From contig CADBNJ010000181.1 of assembly GCA_902795955.1 (NCBI GenBank), positions 1-18,259 on the forward strand: a DNA stretch of 18,259 nt, written 5' to 3'. Positions 1 through 7,674 of this stretch are shown piece after piece (position 1 is the stretch's first letter; each line of letters opens with the position of its first letter). The stretch comes from Oscillospiraceae bacterium (lineage in GTDB: Bacteria > Bacillota > Clostridia > Saccharofermentanales > Saccharofermentanaceae). The position numbers and the translations under genes are program-made. The notes beneath the pieces are model-generated. The model saw nothing but the letters and a program-made list of their open reading frames with translations. It did no database searches and was not told the DNA's origin.

Positions 1-1496
1 GCTTCGGTCGTAGGCGCTGCCGGATCATAGATCCTGAAACTGACAAACTTCATATTTGAATAATTACCTACGCCGTTCAGGGTCAACGTCGCTGTCCCCA
101 CAAGGGTATTGGAAGAGAAATCATAAGTGTAATCAGTACCTCTCACCAGTTCCCGTTCACCGTCAAACACCGTGAATTCCGGCTTGACCGCAGAGCCTGT
201 ATATGGCATGTCTGTAATTCCGGTCACTGTAATATCCGAACTGTCTATGTCCTTCGCACTTATCGGGAACTTCACTTCTCTCGTTCCGTTGTAGTCTCCG
301 CTGCCGTTGATCGTTAACTTACCATATCCGGCATTAACATTGTCAGTAGCATAATATGTATAATCCTTCCCGTTCTCAAGAACAATGCCGTTATTTGTTA
401 CCGTAATATTCGGTGTAAGACTGCTTCCGTTATAGGTGACCGGATCGACACTGACTGAGATACCGGAGCTGCTGATGGCAACAGGCTTCACCTCAATACG
501 AATATTACTGCTTGTAGTCATTCCCTGATAAGAGATATTGGCAGTAATATAGCAATTGCCTACACCGACGGCCTGATAATAGGAACCGTCAACGATCTTG
601 ACAACGCTCTCATTGGAGGAAGACCATGTTACATCATATCCGGAATCGATCCTCATTCCCAGGAAGCATCCGGTATACTCGATCGTCTGGACGTCTTCAC
701 CCCAAGTCCAGGTCAGATACTCAAGCTGCATTGCTTCAGGCTTGCCCATAAACACATTTACTGATGGACAGGGATTCTTTGTGCCGATATTGGTCTCATA
801 ATGCTTGCCGTATTTGGCCTGTGTTACATATGACAGAAGACCCATCATATCCATGTCGAAAGGAACGTCTACTGTATTTACACTGTTATTGACACCGGGA
901 TCCGTAGTGTCTGATGATGCTGAATATCCGAACTCCTGTACCCAGTAATGGCTGTTGCCGACAACAACGTGAGCAATTCCGATACTCTTAAATCCGGAAT
1001 TGAGCATATTACGTCTGTGACCCTGACCTGCATAATCGCAGTCATTCTCCTGCCACGCCTCGAAAGCCTTCTCGTATGTATCGAGAGAATCAAGTGTACC
1101 GCACGCGATATTCTCTCCGCTCGTACTGACTCCGTTAACGGTGATGGAGAAAACTGAATCGCCGTTAGGTCTCTTGTGCTCTGCAAGGAGAACTATCTCA
1201 TAGGCTCTCTGCATTGCGATCTGTTCAAGGTTATAATCCCACTGAAGATTACCGAGTTTGCCGGCTGATATACTCGTCTTAGTCTTATTGTCCGGATTCC
1301 AGTACCAGTTCTTGCCGGTCCTCCATTGATTGAGGGAACTGAGCATCTCTCTGGCTGATGATTGATCATATGTGAAAGTAAGTGAATAATATGCAATATT
1401 GGAAGCTGTTACAATCCTTGCAACCAGCGCCACAGACAGTATTATCGCAAAGGCAGCCGCTATGTATCTTCTGCAACTGTATAAATAGGATCTCAT
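1..1496 (-). CDS. Secreted CAP-domain (SCP/PR-1-like) protein with Ig-like and tandem repeat domains, C-terminus cut by window edge
   Basis: The frame is open from ATG at 1496 to the window edge (498 codons, no stop), so the C-terminus is missing. Residues about 8-30 are a hydrophobic signal or anchor segment after a short basic N-terminus. Residues about 47-192 form a CAP domain: a His in EHKRPNGDS (about 107), GENIACG (127-133), a YEKAFEAWQEND helix, and GHRRNMLN (159-166). Then comes a bacterial Ig-like segment (WSSSNESVVKI region), followed by two tandem repeats of about 62 residues. Each repeat has Y-N/T-GS near its start, a K/GTDYTY motif in the middle and GxGxY near its end, as in surface proteins of gut Clostridia. 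The ATG has an AAAGGGGG SD 8 nt upstream. Bacterial CAP proteins are exported, but their substrates are mostly unknown, so the function is open. The domain call is firm; the role is not. Confidence 0.85.
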   Translation of the reverse strand, partial: MRSYLYSCRRYIAAAFAIILSVALVARIVTASNIAYYSLTFTYDQSSAREMLSSLNQWRTGKNWYWNPDNKTKTSISAGKLGNLQWDYNLEQIAMQRAYEIVLLAEHKRPNGDSVFSITVNGVSTSGENIACGTLDSLDTYEKAFEAWQENDCDYAGQGHRRNMLNSGFKSIGIAHVVVGNSHYWVQEFGYSASSDTTDPGVNNSVNTVDVPFDMDMMGLLSYVTQAKYGKHYETNIGTKNPCPSVNVFMGKPEAMQLEYLTWTWGEDVQTIEYTGCFLGMRIDSGYDVTWSSSNESVVKIVDGSYYQAVGVGNCYITANISYQGMTTSSNIRIEVKPVAISSSGISVSVDPVTYNGSSLTPNITVTNNGIVLENGKDYTYYATDNVNAGYGKLTINGSGDYNGTREVKFPISAKDIDSSDITVTGITDMPYTGSAVKPEFTVFDGERELVRGTDYTYDFSSNTLVGTATLTLNGVGNYSNMKFVSFRIYDPAAPTTE

Positions 1497-1506
1497 GCCT
1501 GTATCC

Positions 1507-1551
1507 CCCTTTGATAGATGTATATTTATATTTTACCATCTGATCAAAGGG
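1507..1551. repeat. Imperfect inverted repeat flanking the CAP-gene promoter
   Basis: On the minus strand CCCTTTGATCAGATG (1551-1537) faces CATCTATCAAAGGG (1520-1507) across a 16-nt AT-rich spacer. The arms pair as 9 bp plus 5 bp with one bulged C. The spacer holds the candidate -10, and the downstream arm contains the SD of the CAP gene. It could be a DNA operator, or an RNA hairpin in transcripts that read through from the gene upstream. There is no T-run after either arm, so it is not a classical terminator. Confidence 0.7.
1530..1538 (-). promoter_or_regulatory. Candidate extended -10 promoter of the CAP gene
   Basis: The minus strand reads TGGTAAAAT, an extended -10 (TGn followed by a 5/6 match to TATAAT). 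No good -35 lies at the usual distance. The start site would be near 1523, giving a leader of about 28 nt that includes the SD. The motif is in an AT-rich stretch, so it could be coincidental. Confidence 0.45.
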
Positions 1552-1579
1552 CAAATGTAACATTATTTAAAATAAAGTA

Positions 1580-2407
1580 TTATGCAATCTTACCCCAGAC
1601 AAAGACATTTCCGCGGTTATCCTTACTGTATTTGACAGAATCCTGATCCATATCCGCGGGGATCTTAATATCATCTTCACTGCACATTCCGATAACATAT
1701 TCGCCATATTTATACCATTTGCCGGCAGTAAAATAACCCAGATACTCTTCTAAAGTCAGATCATACTCAGCAATGATCTCAGCGTGCGGGTGACCTACAT
1801 ACCTTATATGCCACGGCTCATATTCAAAGCCGGTAACATCTTCCCTGCCTTCCGGATATCTGATAATAAAACCGTACTCATGGCAGTATTTGTTGACATA
1901 CATGCCTACCTTGGACTGTATGAAGCCCTTGCCGGCAAAATTCTTTACATAAACATCTATGGCAAGTCCGGTCTGATGTTCGGATTCACCCGGGAGCGCC
2001 GCTATCTCAGAGCCTTCCTCGTCATAAACCCGCTGCTGGTCATCAAATGATCTGTACGTGCTCGATACAAAAAGCCTGTCATTCATGTTATTGCGTACAT
2101 AGTCGGACAATTCCCCATACGCATCAACGACTGCCCTGCCCATCGGCACGTCCGTATCCCTGTAGAATACGATATCAGGCTCATAATCAGCTGACAAAGT
2201 AAACTGCTTGTTGACAAGTATCAGATCAGGAACATATTCTTCAGGTTCGGTTCTTACCGTATCAGTTGCCTTATACTCTTCAAGAACAAACGCCTTTTTG
2301 GGCAGGAACTTATCAAGAGCTCCCGTCCAGTACAGATAACCTGCTGCGAGTGCAAGCAACACTACTGCCGTAACTGCAATTGATATTATCTTTGACTTTT
2401 TGCTCAT
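1580..2407 (-). CDS. VanY-family D-alanyl-D-alanine carboxypeptidase
   Basis: This 275-residue membrane-anchored peptidase has a basic N-terminus and one transmembrane segment (about 8-28). The catalytic domain of the peptidase M15/VanY family follows: STYRS (116-120), the zinc motif SEHQTGLAID (His144, Asp151) and EPWHIRY (His200, with Glu197). These are the expected metal ligands and catalytic residues for removing the terminal D-Ala from peptidoglycan stem peptides outside the membrane. A stretch of about 60 residues continues after the domain. The ATG overlaps the recO stop (ATGA), so translation is probably coupled; the SD is weak. It is the last gene of the phoH-led operon. No vanA/vanS-type resistance genes are nearby, so ordinary wall maturation is likelier than glycopeptide resistance. 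I see no clear terminator after it. Confidence 0.9.
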   Translation of the reverse strand: MSKKSKIISIAVTAVVLLALAAGYLYWTGALDKFLPKKAFVLEEYKATDTVRTEPEEYVPDLILVNKQFTLSADYEPDIVFYRDTDVPMGRAVVDAYGELSDYVRNNMNDRLFVSSTYRSFDDQQRVYDEEGSEIAALPGESEHQTGLAIDVYVKNFAGKGFIQSKVGMYVNKYCHEYGFIIRYPEGREDVTGFEYEPWHIRYVGHPHAEIIAEYDLTLEEYLGYFTAGKWYKYGEYVIGMCSEDDIKIPADMDQDSVKYSKDNRGNVFVWGKIA

Positions 2408-3138
2408 ATCTCAAATCTTTCCTTATAGTTCTTCTCGAAATGATACGATATGTACCGCAAGGTAAAATCACTTAAAGATGATACCATACTGTCAGAGCAT
2501 GTCATCGCAAAAAGATCCTTGATATCACATGAAGCCATATAATTCAAAGCTTTGACCGCAACTCCGGACAGAACGGAATAATCCCCCTGCCGCCGCCCGG
2601 CAAAGATATCACCTCCTGAGTTGCTCACATAATAAATCCCGTCATCCGTTACGGGAAGCTGCGTATCGTTGGTCATCTCATATATAACGGTCAGCCCGAG
2701 TATTGACAGAATCCTCCAGTTGAATGAGGCAACAAACTGCTTATATTTCCCGGCAGAGGACGCAAGATAATAATATGCATAGACCGCCAGTTCATAAGCT
2801 TCTTCAAAGTTCTCACTCTGACCTGATGAATCGATGAGAATATCAGCGAAATGTGCTGCGGCAGTTATGGTATCGAGATCGGTCATTATACGGCTGTTAC
2901 TCTCGATTATATTGCCCGAACGGAAGTAAAGGTACCCGTGAGAATCTGATACGGTTATGTCGCAGAGCATATATGGAACAGAGACGAAGGCATTGCTGCT
3001 GTTCATCTTACCGGTACCCTTGGCATAGATATCGAGGAGCCCGCGTTCCTTTGTCAGGAACTTAAGAACACGGTCCTTCTCCTTGTACTCTCTGCTCGCC
3101 AGGATAACACCCCGCAAAGTTACGGGTTCAGATGCCAT
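2404..3138 (-). CDS. recO: DNA repair protein RecO
   Basis: RecO helps load RecA at single-strand gaps with RecR/RecF and anneals SSB-coated strands. The 244-residue length is usual. The N-terminal OB-fold start (TLRGVILASREYKEKDRVLKF) and the position directly after era are typical of Firmicutes. The ATG at 3138 is preferred over an in-frame ATG at 3225, because it follows the era stop by one base, has a GAGGA SD 8 nt upstream, and matches the family N-terminus. The segment that carries a four-cysteine zinc site in many RecO proteins reads TDDGIYYVSNSGGDIF here and lacks the cysteines. It is co-transcribed with ybeY-era and vanY. Confidence 0.88.
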   Translation of the reverse strand: MASEPVTLRGVILASREYKEKDRVLKFLTKERGLLDIYAKGTGKMNSSNAFVSVPYMLCDITVSDSHGYLYFRSGNIIESNSRIMTDLDTITAAAHFADILIDSSGQSENFEEAYELAVYAYYYLASSAGKYKQFVASFNWRILSILGLTVIYEMTNDTQLPVTDDGIYYVSNSGGDIFAGRRQGDYSVLSGVAVKALNYMASCDIKDLFAMTCSDSMVSSLSDFTLRYISYHFEKNYKERFEI

Positions 3139-3139
3139 A

Positions 3140-4624
3140 TCAGTCTTCCTCTTTGGTAAAACCGAACTGCCGGAGCATAGTGTCGTCGTTCTTCCAGTCT
3201 TCCCTGTACTTAACAAAAAGATCAAGGTAACACTTACATCCCGTCATGTTCTCGATACTCTTCCTTGCAGCAGTTCCGATGCGCTTGAGCATCTGACCGT
3301 CCTTACCGATGAGAATGGCTTTGTGAGACTTGCGTTCGCAGATGATCGAAGCTTCAATAACGACCATATCGCGGTCATATTCATCTTCGGAATCATCTTT
3401 ATACCTGTCCTCAAACTTAGTGACCTCAACAGCGACACCGTGAGGGATCTCCTGATTAGTAAAGTGAAGGACCTGTTCTCTGATGAATTCCCTTGCCATC
3501 TCCCTCTCGGTCTGATCCGTAAGATACTCTGTGTCATAAAGCCTGGGACCTTCAGGAAGGTTGTTCTTGATGACATCCATCAGAAGTTCAACATTCTTAC
3601 CTGATCTTGCACTGACGGGAACTATGTCCTTAAATTCAAAGACCTGCGAATAACTGGCGATAATGGGAAGCTGGTCTTCCTTCCTGATCTCGTCTGTCTT
3701 GTTGATCGCCAGGATAACGGATTTGCCTGACTTTCTGCACTTCTCAAGAAGATCAAGCTCCACCTTGCCGGGCTTTGGGAACCTCCCGTCTGCTATAAAC
3801 AGGATAAGGTCAGAATTCTTCGCAGTATTATAAGACCTGTCGACCATGATCTCAGCCATCTTGGACTTTGGAGCATGTACTCCCGGCGTATCGACAAATA
3901 TTATCTGGGAATCATCCGTATTATAGATGGATCTGATGTTGGTCCTTGTCGTCTGCGGCTTATGAGATACAATCGCAACCTTCATACCCGAGATGTAATT
4001 GAGCAACGTTGATTTACCGACGTTAGGCCTGCCCAGGATGGCAACATATCCCACATGATCACAATGTGTTCCTGCAGAGTATACCGGCTCATCATCTTCC
4101 GCCGCCTCTTCATCAAACCCAAGCCCGAGATCTGCCATCAGGAGTTTTTGCTTCGATATCATCCTTCGTTCTTCGCTCTGCTTCATGTGATCGTATCCGA
4201 GCAGATGCAGAAGTGAATGAGCGATCAGGAACAACACCTCACGTTCAACCGTATGACCGTATTCTTCAGCCTGCTTAACGGCAACGTCATGACAAAGCAC
4301 TATATCACCGAGATTGAATACCCTGTTGCCGTCATTGTCGAGTTCATAATCACATTCCGATACCGGCCCCGCGAGCTTGCCTTCTCTGAATTCAAGCATA
4401 GGGAAAGACAATACGTCGGTTACCTTATCGATCCCTCTGTTATCGCTGTTGATCTGACGTATCTCTTCTTCAGATACGGACATCAGGCTGCAATAACTGT
4501 TCCTGATCAGAGGAATAACTTCAGAAGACACATACTTTGTATCTTCAATGAGTTCGCTAAGCCTGGTTATCAGAGCTTCGTGCTCATTCAAAATTGCTTG
4601 GTTTTGTTGTATTTTGATTATCAT
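3140..4624 (-). CDS. ybeY-era: Fused YbeY endoribonuclease - Era GTPase
   Basis: One uninterrupted 494-residue ORF. Residues 1 to about 168 are YbeY: the conserved Arg63 in NRGIDKVTDVLSF and the three-His metal site HSLLHLLGYDH (His136, His140, His146; the usual Gly after the first His is Ser). After an acidic linker (about 171-182, DEEAAEDDEP) comes a complete Era: P-loop GRPNVGKST (198-206), DTPG (245-248), NKTD (308-311), SAR (338-340) and a C-terminal KH domain with IGKDGQMLKRIG (439-450). YbeY matures and checks 16S rRNA 3' ends; Era binds the same region during 30S assembly. No Met or SD lies near the Era start (between residues 163 and 213), which argues against separate translation. 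The ATG at 4624 overlaps pgpH by 41 nt and has a poor SD. An in-frame ATG at 4663 with AGGA 8-9 nt upstream would add 13 residues. Confidence 0.93.
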   Translation of the reverse strand: MIIKIQQNQAILNEHEALITRLSELIEDTKYVSSEVIPLIRNSYCSLMSVSEEEIRQINSDNRGIDKVTDVLSFPMLEFREGKLAGPVSECDYELDNDGNRVFNLGDIVLCHDVAVKQAEEYGHTVEREVLFLIAHSLLHLLGYDHMKQSEERRMISKQKLLMADLGLGFDEEAAEDDEPVYSAGTHCDHVGYVAILGRPNVGKSTLLNYISGMKVAIVSHKPQTTRTNIRSIYNTDDSQIIFVDTPGVHAPKSKMAEIMVDRSYNTAKNSDLILFIADGRFPKPGKVELDLLEKCRKSGKSVILAINKTDEIRKEDQLPIIASYSQVFEFKDIVPVSARSGKNVELLMDVIKNNLPEGPRLYDTEYLTDQTEREMAREFIREQVLHFTNQEIPHGVAVEVTKFEDRYKDDSEDEYDRDMVVIEASIICERKSHKAILIGKDGQMLKRIGTAARKSIENMTGCKCYLDLFVKYREDWKNDDTMLRQFGFTKEED

Positions 4625-6689
4625 TTTCCGGGTATTTGATCCTTTCGTGGAATGCACCTGCATAGAAATTCCTGAACGATTTGATGATCTTCTCGATATC
4701 ATCGAAAGAAAGACCGGAATCAACCAGCTGATCCTGTTCTATCTTGCCTTTGACGAGCTTCCTGATGAGAGCCTCACAGCTGTCAAGATCAGTCTTGCCG
4801 GCAGATCTCAAAGCCGCTTCACATGTATCGGCCAGCATGATGATCGCAGACTCCTTCGAGGAAGGAATCCTTCCCCGATAGCGGAAATTATTGACATCAG
4901 GCATATCGAGGCCCTGCGCCCTGGCCTCCTCGCAGGCTTTGTTGTAGAAGTATCCGGGGTAGGTTGTGCCGTGGTGCTCATCTATAACCTTAATGATCGC
5001 CTCGGGGAGCTTATTCTTCCTTGCGAGACGGACACCTGCCTCGGTGTGCGAAGTGATGATCTGTACACTCTCCATAATGCTGAGCTCATCGTGAATGTTC
5101 TTGCCGTCATGCTGATTCTCCGTGAAGTATTCGGGATTCTCCAGCTTACCGATATCGTGGAAATAGCTTGCAGTCTTGCAGAACAGAGCGTCGGCACCGA
5201 TTGCTTCTGCAGCGGAATCAGCGAGATTCGCGACCATGAGAGAGTGCTGATATGTTCCCGAAGCCTCAATAAAAAGTCTCTTCAGCAGCGGGTTACCCGG
5301 CTGTGATAATTCGATGAGCCTGATAGGCGTCACGCGCTTGGAGAACAGTTCATATATAGGCAGCAGTCCGACTGCAATTACGAGCGAACCGATTACTGAC
5401 AGACAGGTCATCATAGCGGAATTGATGTATTCATTCCTTGCCGAGTTGGAGAAGAAATTAAATGCAAGAGAAGCAACTACCGAAGCCAGTGTCGGAAGAA
5501 TGATTATTGATGCGCTGTTGAAGTGATTCTTGGTCTTGCCGGCTACGCAGCTGCATATAAATATCGCGACAAGCTGGACGAACAGCATCTCGATGTCGAA
5601 ATGGTAGATCGGCCATATCATCAGAAGATTTGTTACAGAGAATATGATCGATGCGGATATCCCCATATACATGGCACATATCGCCGTAAAGAACACTTCA
5701 ATTACGAGCATCTGGGATATCTCTGACAGATATATCGACGCAGCAACGGGGATAAGGAAAGTGATTATCAGGATGTAGAAGACACTCAGGTCGATAGAGA
5801 AATCGAATTCCTTAACGCTTATGTAGAAGACACATGCCATGAACACTATAACGATGTAAACAGCAACTCTCGCCAGAATGAAATAATCGAATCCCGAATC
5901 CGAGATAAGATCAAGATCGCTGAGCAGCTGGTACGTATGCTCGGTGATAACATCGCCGGCTCCTACTATCTTGGCACCTCTCTCGATCATGACCGGGTTC
6001 TCCAGAGCCGCTCTGTAAGCGTTATTCTCCGCATCTTCGGTTGCATCCTCGTCGAACACCGAATTCGGCTGCAGAAGAAGGCTGAAAACGCTCTGGAGTG
6101 CATCACCGTAGATGGAATACGACGGATTAGTTTCCTTGAAAGAATCGATCTGGGATACTATCGCATTCTCCAGTTCGACTTCGGTAATATCGCCGTTCAT
6201 GAGAAGCTCAACGATTGAAGTTCCCTTGTATTCGATATAGCTGTATGTTGATTTATTTGCGGTAAAAAATACCTTGATAACCTCTTTGTCAAATTCCTTG
6301 CCAAACTCATTATTAAGTTCAGTACACAGATTATCGACGGCTACGGTAGCCGAGAACTGATCGATCTCACCGTTATTGCTGTATTTGTCACGGGAATCAT
6401 CGATGCGTGAGAAGAACAGCTCTACCCTGGCAATGTTATCCGAGGCGACTTCATTATTCCTTACAAAGATAGCAGGCACCTTGGTCCTGGCGGCATTCGC
6501 ATCATACTCGGTCTGGTAATTATCGGTGATCGTTCTTGCCGCATAGATATCAGATTCCGATATCGAGCCTACAGAATAATTATAACTGTCAGGAAGATAT
6601 CCGTAGAACACGATGAGAGTCACAAGAAGAACAACAAGTATCATTACGATTATCTGCTGAAGCTTTGTTCCGAATGAATTAACGTTCAT
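4584..6689 (-). CDS. pgpH: 7TM-HD phosphodiesterase, PgpH/YqfF family (c-di-AMP hydrolase)
   Basis: The 701 residues match the usual length of the family (about 700). In order: an N-terminal transmembrane helix (11-31), a large extracytoplasmic domain (about 35-265), a multi-helix membrane region (about 268-448), and a cytosolic HD domain. The HD domain has the ligands QHSLMVANLA (His482), FHDIGK (His511-Asp512), SHTEAG (His548) and EHHGTTY (571-577). Family members such as Listeria PgpH hydrolyse c-di-AMP to pApA and so affect potassium, osmotic and wall balance; this activity is inferred by homology. The ATG at 6689 overlaps the phoH stop by one base (TAATG), with AAGGTG about 8 nt upstream. 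The position between phoH and ybeY is classical for Firmicutes. Confidence 0.93.
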   Translation of the reverse strand: MNVNSFGTKLQQIIVMILVVLLVTLIVFYGYLPDSYNYSVGSISESDIYAARTITDNYQTEYDANAARTKVPAIFVRNNEVASDNIARVELFFSRIDDSRDKYSNNGEIDQFSATVAVDNLCTELNNEFGKEFDKEVIKVFFTANKSTYSYIEYKGTSIVELLMNGDITEVELENAIVSQIDSFKETNPSYSIYGDALQSVFSLLLQPNSVFDEDATEDAENNAYRAALENPVMIERGAKIVGAGDVITEHTYQLLSDLDLISDSGFDYFILARVAVYIVIVFMACVFYISVKEFDFSIDLSVFYILIITFLIPVAASIYLSEISQMLVIEVFFTAICAMYMGISASIIFSVTNLLMIWPIYHFDIEMLFVQLVAIFICSCVAGKTKNHFNSASIIILPTLASVVASLAFNFFSNSARNEYINSAMMTCLSVIGSLVIAVGLLPIYELFSKRVTPIRLIELSQPGNPLLKRLFIEASGTYQHSLMVANLADSAAEAIGADALFCKTASYFHDIGKLENPEYFTENQHDGKNIHDELSIMESVQIITSHTEAGVRLARKNKLPEAIIKVIDEHHGTTYPGYFYNKACEEARAQGLDMPDVNNFRYRGRIPSSKESAIIMLADTCEAALRSAGKTDLDSCEALIRKLVKGKIEQDQLVDSGLSFDDIEKIIKSFRNFYAGAFHERIKYPENDNQNTTKPSNFE

Positions 6690-7639
6690 TATCTGTCACC
6701 TTCCACTCTCTTGCCGTACCGTTCATACGCATCGACTATCTTCTGAACCAGGCTGTTCCTTACTATATCACAATTATGCATCGACACTATCGATATGCCT
6801 TCTATTCCGCTTATGACTTCCATGGCATCATGAAGACCGTCCGGCACTCCTCTCGGAAGATCGACCTGAGTAAAATCACCGCATACACAGGCCTTGCAGT
6901 TAAGTCCGAGTCTCGTCAGGAACATCTTCATCTGTTCCTTCGTCGTATTCTGTGCTTCATCCAGAAGCACAAAACAATCATCGAGATTACGTCCTCTCAT
7001 AAACGCCAGAGGGGACACTTCTATCAGACCCTTCTCATAATATCTCTCAAAAAGATCTCTTCCGAGCAAAGCCTCTATGGCATCATAGATAGGCCTCATG
7101 TAGGGATTGACCTTCTCTTCTATATCACCCGGCAGGAATCCGAGGCGCTCTCCGGCCTCGATAGCAGGCCTCGTAAGGATTATCTTGGACACTTCCCTGT
7201 TCCTGAACGCCCTGACAGCCATTGCAACCCCGAGAAACGTCTTGCCGCATCCGGCAGGTCCGCTGCAGATAACGATATCAGATCTTCTCAGCGCATCGAG
7301 ATAGACTCTCTGTCCGAGAGTCCTTGCCTTGACCGGCCTTCCTGTCGGCGTCGTATAATACACTTCATCCGCCGAATTAACAAACTCATTGAGCGCGCCT
7401 TTGCCGGCAAGAAAGATAATATAATCAACCGTTCTGTCATCAACCGGATTATCTTCTGTCAGCTTATCAAGAGCCGACAGAGCCTCCTCCGCATGAAGCA
7501 GATTAAGATTATCGTTCCCCTCAAGGATGATGTCACTGCCGTCAGTATCACACAGTACGGAGAAAGCAGATGATATCTTACTGAAGATACCACCTGATGA
7601 CAGTTCAGAGACGTTGATATTGCTTAATCTGTTTATCAT
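6689..7639 (-). CDS. phoH: PhoH-family ATPase
   Basis: This 316-residue cytosolic P-loop protein has an N-terminal KH-like segment (about 35-90), Walker A GPAGCGKT (127-134) and Walker B VLLDEAQN (224-231). TRPAIEAGERLGFLPGD and GDFTQVDLP are diagnostic of the PhoH/PhoL family. It is a putative RNA-linked ATPase; the link to ybeY and era is a long-standing genomic association, and the exact role is not settled. It heads the phoH-pgpH-ybeY/era-recO-vanY operon. There are two in-frame ATGs, at 7645 and 7639. I prefer 7639: the -10 hexamer ends at 7646, directly against the first ATG, so a transcript from this promoter would begin near 7639 and exclude it. Neither ATG has an SD. The first ATG could be used only in read-through mRNA from rluD. 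Confidence 0.93.
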   Translation of the reverse strand: MINRLSNINVSELSSGGIFSKISSAFSVLCDTDGSDIILEGNDNLNLLHAEEALSALDKLTEDNPVDDRTVDYIIFLAGKGALNEFVNSADEVYYTTPTGRPVKARTLGQRVYLDALRRSDIVICSGPAGCGKTFLGVAMAVRAFRNREVSKIILTRPAIEAGERLGFLPGDIEEKVNPYMRPIYDAIEALLGRDLFERYYEKGLIEVSPLAFMRGRNLDDCFVLLDEAQNTTKEQMKMFLTRLGLNCKACVCGDFTQVDLPRGVPDGLHDAMEVISGIEGISIVSMHNCDIVRNSLVQKIVDAYERYGKRVEGDR

Positions 7640-7645
7640 ACTCAT

Positions 7646-7674
7646 ATTATCCGATTATTCGCTCAAAAGGTCAA
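7646..7674 (-). promoter_or_regulatory. Promoter of the phoH operon, predicted leaderless
   Basis: -35 TTGACC (7674-7669), 17-bp spacer, -10 GATAAT (7651-7646), then 6 nt (ATGAGT) to the ATG at 7639. The 5/6 matches at both hexamers with ideal spacing, inside a 29-bp intergenic gap, make this one of the best promoters in the window. The expected start site falls on or next to the A of the ATG, and there is no SD. Confidence 0.75.

Noticed and set aside
878..1186. Minus-strand 102-codon ORF within the CAP gene region
   Set aside because: It is in a different frame from the CAP-domain frame, which is open throughout and carries clear motifs.
3139..3225. RecO start at the ATG at 3225 inside era
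   Set aside because: The extra 29 residues are era read in another frame. ATG 3138 has an SD and the family N-terminus.
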